Source: Streptomyces cyaneogriseus subsp. noncyanogenus
GTDB taxonomy: Bacteria > Actinomycetota > Actinomycetes > Streptomycetales > Streptomycetaceae
Reading direction: 5' to 3'
Assembly: GCF_000931445.1 (NCBI RefSeq)
Contig: NZ_CP010849.1
Span: forward strand, 5,642,001-5,706,000
Length of the DNA: 64,000 nucleotides
Shown here in pieces: positions 57,275 through 64,000 of the stretch. Each line of letters starts with the position of its first letter. The stretch's first letter is position 1. A program made the translations under genes and the position numbers. The notes under the pieces are model-generated. The model saw only the letters and a program-made list of their open reading frames with translations, had not been told where the DNA came from and did not search any database.

Positions 57275-59317
57275 TCACTCCGCGATCGGCAGCGCGGCCC
57301 CGTCCCGCAGGAACAACGGGATCCGCTCCAGCGGGGCGTCGACCGTCACGGCCGCCCCGCCCTCGTACGTCCGCCCGGTCCAGGCGTCCGTCCAGCGCGC
57401 GCCCGCCGGCAGGTGGACCGTGCGCTGCGTCGCGCCCGCCGTCAGCACCGGGGCGACGAGGAGGTCCCGCCCGAAGAGATAGGCGTCGTCCACCGACCAG
57501 GCCGCCCGGTCGCCGGGGAACTCCAGGAACAGCGGCCGCATCACCGGCAGCCCCTCCTCGTGCGCCTCGCGCATGGTCCGCAGCACATACGGCTTCAGGC
57601 GGTCACGCAGCCGCAGGTAGGAGGTGAGGATGGCGTACGCCTCCTCGCCGTAGGACCACACCTCGTTCGGGCCGCCGGTCATCTCCGGGCCCAGCGGCAT
57701 GCCCGGGTCGCGGAAGCCGTGCAGGCGCATCAGCGGGGACAGCGCGCCGAACTGGAACCACCGGATCATCACCTCGCGGTAGGCGGGGTCGTCCGGGTCG
57801 CCGCCGTGGAAGCCGCCGATGTCCGTGTTCCACCAGGGAATGCCGGACAGGGCCGTGTTGAGGCCGGCCGCGATCTGGCGCCGCAGGGTGGCGAAGTCGG
57901 TGCCGATGTCGCCGGACCACAGGGCGGCGCCGTACCGCTGGCTGCCCGCCCAGGCCGAGCGGTTGAGGGTGATCACCTCGTCCTCGCCCGACGCGCGCAG
58001 CCCCTCGTAGAACGTGCGGGAGTTCTCGGCGGGATACAGGTTGCCGACCTCCAGGCCCGGGCCCGCCCAGTAGCGCAGGTTCTCCGGGAAGCCGGGCTTC
58101 AGCTCCGGCTCGCAGGCGTCGAGCCAGAACGCCGTGATGCCGTACGGCTCCAGGTAGTTCTTCTTCACCCGCGACCACACGAACTCCCGGGCCTCGGGGT
58201 TGGTGGCGTCGTAGAAGGCCACCTGGACGGTGGAGGCCACCTCCTTGTCGGGCCAGTCGGCGTGGGCCATCGGGCCGTACTGGGTGCCGATGAAGTAGCC
58301 GCGCTGCTCCATCACCGGATGGTTCTCGCTCAGCGGGGAGACCGACGGCCACACGGAGACGACGAGCTTGATGCCGAGCTCGTCCAGCTCGCGCACCATC
58401 GCCGCCGGGTCCGGCCACTCCTCCGGGTCGAACTTCCACTCGCCCAGGTGCGTCCAGTGGAAGAAGTCGCAGACGATCGCGTCGATGGGCAGGCCCCGGC
58501 GCCTGTACTCCCGGGCCACCGCGAGGAGTTCGTCCTGGGTGCGGTAGCGCAGCTTGCACTGCCAGAAGCCCGCCGCCCACTCGGGCAGCATCGGCGTGCG
58601 GCCCGTCACCGCGCTGTAGCGGCGCTGCGCGCCGGCCGGGTCGCCGGCGGTGATCCAGTAGTCGATCTGGCGGGCGGAGTCGGCCACCCACCGGGTGCCG
58701 TTGTGCGCCAGCTCCACCCGGCCGATCGCCGGGTTGTTCCACAGCAGGGTGTAGCCGCGGCTGGAGGTGAGCACCGGGATGCCGACCTCCGCGTTGCGCT
58801 GCACCAGATCGATCACCAGGCCCTTCTGGTCCAGCCGTCCGTGCTGGTGCTGGCCGAGGCCGTACAGCTTCTCGTCGTCGTAGGCGGCGAACCGCTGCTC
58901 CAGGCGGTGGTGGCCGTTGCCGACGGCCGTGTACAGGCGGGAGCCCGGCCACCAGAAGTGGGCGCGCTCCTCGGCCAGCAGCTCCTCGCCGTCGTCGGTG
59001 CGGGTGAAGCGGACCAGGCCCTCGGCGTCGACGACGACGGTGAGCGCGCCGACCGTCAGCCGGCCTTCTCCGCCGTCGGTCTTGATCGTGTACGCCGTCG
59101 GCGGCGCGTCGTCGAGGAGGGCGCCCGGCAGCCCCTCCAGGACCGGTCCGCCGAGCCGGGCCCGGACCCGGACGGCGTCCGGACCCCACGGCTCGATGCG
59201 CACGGTCTCCTGACGGCCGCTCCACTCCAGCGCGCCGTCGCGCTCACGGAAGGTGCCGACGGTGGGCGAGGACTGGGCGAGGCTGACCTGGGTCTGGTTC
59301 TCGGCGGGCAAAGTCAC
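57275..59317 (-). CDS. GH31 alpha-xylosidase
   Basis: A 680-residue cytoplasmic GH31 enzyme. An N-terminal beta-sandwich (about 1-210) precedes the barrel. The catalytic nucleophile region is ITAFWLDACEPELKPG. The later GDIGTDFATLRRQIAAGLNTALSGIPWWNTDIGGF contains the acid/base region and the conserved WWxxDIGGF. Insert and length are like bacterial alpha-xylosidases (YicI/XylS group) rather than alpha-glucosidases, and context agrees: it would strip the non-reducing xylose from xyloglucan oligosaccharides so that GH3 can act. GTG 59317 has an AGGAGC RBS at seven-base spacing; the frame stays open far upstream, but that part overlaps the regulator gene and is not coding. Confidence 0.88.
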   Translation of the reverse strand: MTLPAENQTQVSLAQSSPTVGTFRERDGALEWSGRQETVRIEPWGPDAVRVRARLGGPVLEGLPGALLDDAPPTAYTIKTDGGEGRLTVGALTVVVDAEGLVRFTRTDDGEELLAEERAHFWWPGSRLYTAVGNGHHRLEQRFAAYDDEKLYGLGQHQHGRLDQKGLVIDLVQRNAEVGIPVLTSSRGYTLLWNNPAIGRVELAHNGTRWVADSARQIDYWITAGDPAGAQRRYSAVTGRTPMLPEWAAGFWQCKLRYRTQDELLAVAREYRRRGLPIDAIVCDFFHWTHLGEWKFDPEEWPDPAAMVRELDELGIKLVVSVWPSVSPLSENHPVMEQRGYFIGTQYGPMAHADWPDKEVASTVQVAFYDATNPEAREFVWSRVKKNYLEPYGITAFWLDACEPELKPGFPENLRYWAGPGLEVGNLYPAENSRTFYEGLRASGEDEVITLNRSAWAGSQRYGAALWSGDIGTDFATLRRQIAAGLNTALSGIPWWNTDIGGFHGGDPDDPAYREVMIRWFQFGALSPLMRLHGFRDPGMPLGPEMTGGPNEVWSYGEEAYAILTSYLRLRDRLKPYVLRTMREAHEEGLPVMRPLFLEFPGDRAAWSVDDAYLFGRDLLVAPVLTAGATQRTVHLPAGARWTDAWTGRTYEGGAAVTVDAPLERIPLFLRDGAALPIAE

Positions 59318-59535
59318 GTGGCGTGCTCCTGAGGACGGTGCAGACAGGGAGGTGCCCCGGCGGGCGGGACCCGGGCCGGCCGGGCGGTGCGCGGCGCTCG
59401 GCCGGCGGGGCGCGCGGTGCGTTGTCGGCGGGAGGGGGGTGAAAGCGGGAAGCGGGCGCGGGGACCGGCGGCCCGGGGCGCGAAGCGGTGGCGCGACGGG
59501 CACGGCCGGCGGTGCGGTCGTGGTGTGCGGCGGGG

Positions 59536-60549
59536 TCAGGGGGCGGTCGGCGCGGGCCCCGTGCTGGCCCGGACCGTGAGCTCGGGGGCGAGCAGCACGA
59601 CCCCGTCGTCGCCGCGACCGTCCAACTTGGCGACCAGGTGCTCCACCGCCCGCCGGCCCATCTCCTGCGCGGGGACGGCGACCGACGTCAGCCGCACCGA
59701 AGCCTGGGTGGCGACCTGATCGGGGCAGATGGCGACCACCGACACGTCCTCGGGCACCGCCCGCCCCTGCTGGCGCAGCAGGGCGAGCAGCGGCTCGACG
59801 GCCGACTCGTTCTGCACGACGAACCCGGTGGTGCCCGGGCGCTCGTCGAAGATGCGGGCGAGGGTCACGGCCATCGCGTCGTACCCGCCCTCGCACGGGC
59901 GGTGCAGCAGCCGCAGCCCCAGCTCCCGCGCCCGGCCGCGCAGCCCGTCCAGGGTGCGTTCGGCGAAGCCGGTGTGCCGTTCGTAGACCGCGGGCGCCTC
60001 GCCGATGACAGCGATGTCGCGGTGGCCCAGGGCGGCCAGATGGCCCAGGCACAGGGCACCGGCCGCCCGGAAGTCGAGGTCGACACAGGTCAGGCCGGAG
60101 GGGTCGGCGGGCAGACCGATCAGGGCCGACGGCTGGTCGGTGCCGCGCAGCAGCGGCAGCCGTTCGTCGTCGAGCTGGACGTCCATCAGGATCATCGCGT
60201 CGGCGAGGCCGCTGCCGGTGACGCGGCGCACCGCGTCCGGGCCCTCCTCGCCGGTGAGCAGCAGCACGTCGTACCCGTGCGTGCGCGCGGTGGTGGCCAC
60301 CGCCACGGCGATCTCCATCATCACCGGCACGTAGATGTCCGTGCGCAGCGGGATCATCAGCGCGATGATGTTCGACCGGTTGCTGGCCAGGGCCCGGGCG
60401 CCGGCGTTCGGGTGGTAGCCCAGCTCCCGGATGCTCTCCTCGACCCGCTGCCGGGTGGTCGCGGAGATGGACCGCTTGCCGCTGAGGACATAGCTCACCG
60501 TGCTCGCCGAGACTCCGGCGTGCTGGGCGACCTCGGCGAGGGTGACCAT
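59536..60549 (-). CDS. LacI-family transcriptional regulator of the xyloglucan locus
   Basis: A 337-residue repressor: helix-turn-helix and hinge helix (about 1-60; TLAEVAQHAGVSASTVSYVLSG), then a periplasmic-binding-protein-like effector domain (about 62-335; IIALMIPLRTDIYVPVMMEIA, CVDLDFRAAGALCLGHLAALGHRDIAV). The hinge region NAGARALASNRSNIIAL contains the usual leucine-less variant of ARxLxxxRS. It is placed ahead of the GH31 gene on the same strand, 218 nt apart. Perfect or near-perfect copies of TCGAAGCGCTTCGA flank its own promoter and sit over the two main promoters of the locus, so autoregulation and local repression are expected. Effector: probably a xyloglucan-derived sugar, inferred. 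Confidence 0.92.
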   Translation of the reverse strand: MVTLAEVAQHAGVSASTVSYVLSGKRSISATTRQRVEESIRELGYHPNAGARALASNRSNIIALMIPLRTDIYVPVMMEIAVAVATTARTHGYDVLLLTGEEGPDAVRRVTGSGLADAMILMDVQLDDERLPLLRGTDQPSALIGLPADPSGLTCVDLDFRAAGALCLGHLAALGHRDIAVIGEAPAVYERHTGFAERTLDGLRGRARELGLRLLHRPCEGGYDAMAVTLARIFDERPGTTGFVVQNESAVEPLLALLRQQGRAVPEDVSVVAICPDQVATQASVRLTSVAVPAQEMGRRAVEHLVAKLDGRGDDGVVLLAPELTVRASTGPAPTAP

Positions 60550-60565
60550 CCGCTCTCCAAGCTGT

Positions 60566-60579
60566 GTGAAGCGCTTCGA
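60566..60579. promoter_or_regulatory. LacI-type operator between lacI promoter and start codon
   Basis: GTGAAGCGCTTCGA, 12 of 14 matches to the perfect palindrome, 16 nt upstream of the regulator's ATG and downstream of its probable -10 TACTGT. Confidence 0.65.
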
Positions 60580-60654
60580 CAATGCGCAGGGGCTGACAGG
60601 GTGGGCGAGGGTGGTTCGACAGTAGCTTCGGCGGGTCTGGAAGTCCATAGGTCG

Positions 60655-60668
60655 TCGAAGCGCTTCGA
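60655..60668. promoter_or_regulatory. LacI-type operator upstream of the regulator gene
   Basis: Perfect TCGAAGCGCTTCGA, 75 nt from the next copy (centre to centre about 89 nt), upstream of the probable promoter TGGACT-N18-TACTGT. The pair could support DNA looping. The 377-nt gap 60550-60926 otherwise holds the elements listed for the acyl-CoA dehydrogenase and no gene. Confidence 0.7.
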
Positions 60669-60782
60669 CACTCTCTCCCGTCACCCGGCCCGCGGACCCC
60701 GCCGCGGGGCGCGCACCCGGCCCGCGCTCCCCGGCGGACCCTCCGCCGAACGGCCGAACGACGTCTGGTGGAGCCGCCCGGA

Positions 60783-60889
60783 ATCAGGTACATACGATCA
60801 GGTAGCACCGACTCGTGAGGTACGTCCGCAAGCTCCGTCATGCCGGGTCCTCCGGCGGGCCGGCGGACCCGCAAGGTCCTCGCGGACCT
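60783..60889 (+). promoter_or_regulatory. Leader region of the acyl-CoA dehydrogenase gene
   Basis: A direct repeat ATCAGGTA at 60783-60790 and 60797-60804 (14-nt period) with TACGAT between (60793-60798), which may be a -10 box. Further down is a 6-bp hairpin AGGTCC-TCGC-GGACCT (60874-60889). A 14-nt period places both half-sites on roughly opposite or adjacent helix faces. Confidence 0.35.
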
Positions 60890-60926
60890 GCCCCCGATGA
60901 TCCCGACGCGCGGCGAGGTGAGCCTC

Positions 60927-62897
60927 ATGTCCGCACCACCCACCCCTTCCTCCCGGCCCGTCGTCACCGAACGCGAGGCCCGCCGGGTGGCGGAGGCGGC
61001 CCGCGAACAGGACTGGCGCAAGCCCAGCTTCGCCAAGGAGCTGTTCCTCGGCCGCTTCCGCCTCGACCTGATCCACCCCCACCCGCTCCCGGCCGACGAG
61101 GACGTCCAGCGCGGCGAGGAGTTCCTCGCCAAGCTGCGCGACTTCTGCGAGACCGAGATCGACCCGGCCGTGATCGAGCGCGACGCGCGGATCCCGGACG
61201 AGGTGATCGACGGGCTGAAGGAGCTCGGCGCCCTCGGCATGAAGATCGACACCAAGTACGGCGGCCTCGGCCTCACCCAGGTCTATTACAACAAGGCCCT
61301 CGCCCTGGCCGGTTCCGTCAGCCCGGCGGTCGGCGCGCTGCTCTCCGCCCACCAGTCGATCGGCGTCCCGCAGCCGCTGAAGCAGTTCGGCACCCGGGAG
61401 CAGAAGGAGAGGTTCCTGCCGCGCTGCGCCCGCACGGACATCTCCGCCTTCCTGCTGACCGAGCCCGACGTCGGCTCCGACCCCGCCCGCCTGGCCACCA
61501 CCGCCGTCCCGGACGGGGACGACTACGTCCTCGACGGGGTCAAGCTGTGGACCACCAACGGCGTCGTGGCCGACCTGCTCGTCGTCATGGCCCGCGTGCC
61601 GAAGTCCGAGGGACACCCGGGCGGCATCACCGCCTTCGTCGTCGAGGCCGCCTCCGAGGGCGTCACGGTCGAGAACCGCAACGCCTTCATGGGCCTGCGC
61701 GGCATCGAGAACGGCGTCACCCGCTTCCACCGGGTCCGGGTCCCCGCCGCCCACCGCATCGGCCCCGAGGGCGCCGGCCTGAAGATCGCCCTGACCACCC
61801 TGAACACCGGCCGCCTCTCCCTGCCCGCGATGTGCGCCGGCGCCGGCAAGTGGTGCCTGAAGATCGCCCGCGAGTGGTCGGCGGCCCGCGAGCAGTGGGG
61901 CAAACCGGTCGCGCTGCACGAGGCGGTCGGCTCGAAGATCGCCTTCATCGCGGCGACGACCTTCGCCCTGGAGGCCGTCCTGGACCTGTCCTCGCAGATG
62001 GCGGACGAGGACCGCAACGACATCCGCATCGAGGCCGCCCTCGCCAAGCTGTACGGCTCGGAGATGGCCTGGCTCATGGCCGACCACCTCGTCCAGATCC
62101 GCGGCGGACGCGGCTTCGAGACGGCGGCCTCGCTCGCGGCGCGCGGCGAGCGCGCGGTGCCCGCCGAGCAGATCCTGCGGGACCTGCGCATCAACCGGAT
62201 CTTCGAGGGCTCCACCGAGATCATGCACCTGCTGATCGCCCGCGAGGCGGTCGACGCCCACCTCTCGGTCGCGGGCGACCTCATCGACCCGGACAAGTCG
62301 CTCCCCCAGAAGGCGAGGGCGGGCGCGAACGCGGGCGTCTTCTACGCCAAGTGGCTGCCGAAGCTGGTCACGGGCGCCGGGCAGCTCCCGAACGCGTACG
62401 GCGAGTTCCGGCACGAGGTCGACCTCTCCGGACACCTGCGCTACGTCGAGCGCGCCGCCCGCAAGCTGGCCCGCTCCACCTTCTACGCCATGTCCCGCTG
62501 GCAGGGCCGGATGGAGACCAAGCAGGGCTTCCTCGGCCGGATCGTCGACATCGGCGCGGAACTGTTCGCGATGAGCGCCGCCTGCGTCCGCGCCGAGCTG
62601 CTGCGCACCCGCGGCGACCACGGCCGCGAGGCGTACCAACTGGCCGACGCCTTCTGCCGCCAGGCCCGCATCCGCGTCGAGGAACTCTTCGCCCGGCTGT
62701 GGACCAACACCGACGACCTCGACCGCACGCTCGTCAAGGGCGTGCTGTCGGGCACGTACACCTGGCTGGAGGAAGGCGTCCTCGACCCCTCGGGCGACGG
62801 CCCGTGGATCGCCGACACCAGCCCGTCCCCGGTCCCACGGGAGGACGTACGCAGGGTGATCGAGAAAACGCGGGGCGCCGCCGAGCCGGGCGCGTAG
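60927..62897 (+). CDS. Long-chain type acyl-CoA dehydrogenase (FadE-like)
   Basis: A 656-residue flavoprotein. The core acyl-CoA dehydrogenase fold (about 60-440) shows FLLTEPDVGSDPARL and KLWTTNG (FAD/substrate), GGRGFETA and LRINRIFEGSTEIMHLLIARE with the catalytic-base Glu. A C-terminal extension of about 200 residues follows, as in VLCAD-like enzymes, and would mediate dimerisation or membrane contact. It catalyses the first oxidation of acyl-CoA in beta-oxidation and needs an electron-transfer flavoprotein. ATG 60927 is chosen for its GCGAGGTGAG RBS; ATG 60840 and 60897 are in frame but lack one. Unrelated in function to the sugar locus beside it. Confidence 0.88.
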   Translation: MSAPPTPSSRPVVTEREARRVAEAAREQDWRKPSFAKELFLGRFRLDLIHPHPLPADEDVQRGEEFLAKLRDFCETEIDPAVIERDARIPDEVIDGLKELGALGMKIDTKYGGLGLTQVYYNKALALAGSVSPAVGALLSAHQSIGVPQPLKQFGTREQKERFLPRCARTDISAFLLTEPDVGSDPARLATTAVPDGDDYVLDGVKLWTTNGVVADLLVVMARVPKSEGHPGGITAFVVEAASEGVTVENRNAFMGLRGIENGVTRFHRVRVPAAHRIGPEGAGLKIALTTLNTGRLSLPAMCAGAGKWCLKIAREWSAAREQWGKPVALHEAVGSKIAFIAATTFALEAVLDLSSQMADEDRNDIRIEAALAKLYGSEMAWLMADHLVQIRGGRGFETAASLAARGERAVPAEQILRDLRINRIFEGSTEIMHLLIAREAVDAHLSVAGDLIDPDKSLPQKARAGANAGVFYAKWLPKLVTGAGQLPNAYGEFRHEVDLSGHLRYVERAARKLARSTFYAMSRWQGRMETKQGFLGRIVDIGAELFAMSAACVRAELLRTRGDHGREAYQLADAFCRQARIRVEELFARLWTNTDDLDRTLVKGVLSGTYTWLEEGVLDPSGDGPWIADTSPSPVPREDVRRVIEKTRGAAEPGA

Positions 62898-63191
62898 CGC
62901 CCCGGGAGCGGGACGAGCCCACCGGCTCACCGCCGCCACGACCCCGAGCCCGCGCCGCAGCAGGAGTCCCGGCCCGCGGGAAGCGTCCGCTCGCCCGGAA
63001 ACCGCTGGACGAGCGGGCCGGGACCCCCGGCGCTCACGGCGCCCCGTCGGCGATCCGGCCCGACGGCGGTGGTCCGGGCCTCCGGGCCGGGAACCGGGGG
63101 AGGGGCCGGGGAGGCACCGCCGGCGGCATCGGCCCGCCGGCCGACGGACGCGCTGTCCTCCCGGGGGGCGGCAGCCGCCACAATGGGGGGC
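62898..63191. other. Intergenic region upstream of dxr, 294 nt
   Basis: No gene supported. The only distinct signal is CACAAT (63179-63184), a -10 box that ends 7 nt before the dxr ATG, suggesting a leaderless transcript; the intervening GGGGGG could alternatively act as an RBS. Confidence 0.5.
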
Positions 63192-64000
63192 ATGAGCGAC
63201 AGCCCTGCCCCCCTCGCCGACCCCCACCTCGTCTACGACCCGGTGGCGGGCGACGGCCCGAAGGACGTGGTGATCCTCGGCTCCACCGGGTCGATCGGCA
63301 CCCAGGCCATCGACCTCGTGCTGCGCAACCCCGACCGGTTCACGGTCACCGGCCTGTCCGCGAACGGCGGCCGGGTCGCCCTCCTCGCCGAGCAGGCGCA
63401 CCTGCTGCGGGTGCGGACCGTCGCGGTGGCCCGCGAGGACGTCGTACCGGCGCTGCGCGAGGCGCTCGCCGCCCGCTACGGCACCGGTGAGCCGCTCCCC
63501 GAGATCCTCGCCGGGCCGGAGGCGGCCACCCAGGTCGCCGCCTCCGACTGCCACACCGTCCTCAACGGCATCACCGGCTCCATCGGTCTCGCCCCGACCC
63601 TGGCCGCCCTGGAGGCGGGCCGCACCCTCGCGCTCGCCAACAAGGAGTCGCTCATCGTGGGCGGCCCGCTGGTCAAGGCCCTCGCCAAGCCCGGACAGAT
63701 CATCCCGGTCGACTCCGAGCACGCCGCCCTCTTCCAGGCCCTCGCCGCCGGCACCCGCGCCGACGTCCGCAAGCTGGTCGTCACCGCCTCCGGCGGCCCG
63801 TTCCGCGGCCGCGGCAAGGAGGAGCTGGCCCGGGTCACCGTCGAGGACGCCCTCGCCCACCCCACCTGGGCCATGGGCCCGGTGATCACCGTCAACTCCG
63901 CGACCCTGGTCAACAAGGGCCTGGAGGTCATCGAGGCCCACCTGCTGTACGACATCCCCTTCGACCGCATCGAGGTCGTCGTGCACCCGCAGTCCTACGT
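63192..64000 (+). CDS. dxr: 1-deoxy-D-xylulose 5-phosphate reductoisomerase, 3'-truncated by window
   Basis: The first 269 residues are visible; the gene continues past the right edge. The NADPH-binding motif is VVILGSTGSIGTQAIDLVLRNP (about 28-49). Next come LNGITGSIGLAPTLAALEAG, LALANKESLIVGGPL, the metal-binding and substrate residues in IIPVDSEHAALFQAL (Asp and Glu), and the flexible loop PTWAMGPVITVNSATLVNKGLEVIEA. These are invariant in DXR, which makes 2-C-methyl-D-erythritol 4-phosphate in the non-mevalonate isoprenoid pathway. Length to here fits a protein of about 420 residues. Start ATG 63192, probably leaderless. An essential core gene, marking return to conserved chromosome. Confidence 0.95.
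   Translation, partial: MSDSPAPLADPHLVYDPVAGDGPKDVVILGSTGSIGTQAIDLVLRNPDRFTVTGLSANGGRVALLAEQAHLLRVRTVAVAREDVVPALREALAARYGTGEPLPEILAGPEAATQVAASDCHTVLNGITGSIGLAPTLAALEAGRTLALANKESLIVGGPLVKALAKPGQIIPVDSEHAALFQALAAGTRADVRKLVVTASGGPFRGRGKEELARVTVEDALAHPTWAMGPVITVNSATLVNKGLEVIEAHLLYDIPFDRIEVVVHPQSY

Noticed and set aside
42945..60668. Xyloglucan locus as a cellulosome or PUL with SusC/D
   Set aside because: No dockerin, cohesin or SusC/D-like genes; import is by an ABC lipoprotein and two permeases.
59318..61276. Upstream extension of the GH31 frame by several hundred residues
   Set aside because: The extension overlaps the LacI gene and the acyl-CoA dehydrogenase start and has Pro/Arg-rich, non-family sequence; GTG 59317 has a good RBS and the family's normal N-terminus.
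1..64000. tRNA, rRNA or known riboswitch genes
   Set aside because: No cloverleaf, rRNA core sequence or familiar riboswitch consensus was recognised on either strand by eye; a covariance-model search would be decisive.

Overview
The window is a contiguous piece of a very GC-rich actinobacterial chromosome, almost certainly Streptomyces. Supporting signs are strong third-position GC bias, frequent GTG starts, leaderless-looking promoters (a -10 box 6-8 nt before the start codon), an MsiK-type sugar importer without its own ATPase, an LAxTG cell-wall protein, and a rare in-frame TTA codon. No rRNA, tRNA, IS element, integrase or CRISPR array was seen. Both ends cut genes: an ABC permease on the left and dxr on the right.

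Region 1 (1-12.3 kb). A thiamine/iron-type ABC permease-ATPase pair, a mycothiol-dependent isomerase-like protein, an LAETG surface protein, a LOG-like protein, a VOC protein and an ABC pair with a degenerate ATPase signature. Then comes a putrescine module: a class-III aminotransferase and an Lrp/AsnC regulator, divergent from a gamma-aminobutyraldehyde dehydrogenase. A serine beta-lactamase-fold protein follows.

Region 2 (12.3-26.3 kb) is the accessory part. A three-gene run encodes a membrane protein of unknown function, a cupin-like protein and an inositol-monophosphatase-family protein. A convergent SLC13-type permease comes next. Then there is a 1979-residue single-polypeptide conflict-type protein: TIR, a phosphoesterase-like domain that has lost its metal ligands, an unassigned domain, a NACHT NTPase, pentapeptide repeats and 15 WD40 repeats. 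It carries an in-frame TTA codon, which suggests bldA control. Housekeeping genes follow (GDPD, adenosine deaminase, a proline-rich DUF4190-like membrane protein), with a NADAR-family gene about 3 kb beyond.

Region 3 (26.3-42.9 kb) is polyamine and GABA catabolism. A probable operon holds an aldehyde dehydrogenase, a PotD/A/B/C-like importer and a PuuB-like amine oxidase. A small primase-polymerase-like protein with a structured leader and a PAP2 phosphatase follow. Then come a GABA aminotransferase, a membrane AAA/FtsK-like ATPase, a PucR regulator and a succinate-semialdehyde-type dehydrogenase. Together the two putrescine routes and the GABA branch can carry putrescine towards succinate.

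Region 4 (42.9-60.7 kb) looks like a complete xyloglucan-utilisation locus. Secreted GH74 and GH12 enzymes cut the backbone, and a lipoprotein plus two permeases import oligosaccharides. Cytoplasmic GH42, GH95, GH31 and GH3 enzymes can then remove galactose, fucose, xylose and glucose. A LacI-family regulator is encoded at the edge, and copies of the palindrome TCGAAGCGCTTCGA lie at the divergent GH3/lipoprotein promoters and around the lacI promoter.

Region 5 (60.7-64 kb) returns to core genes: a long acyl-CoA dehydrogenase and dxr (cut by the window end). Assignments rest on motif reading by eye; no database search was run.
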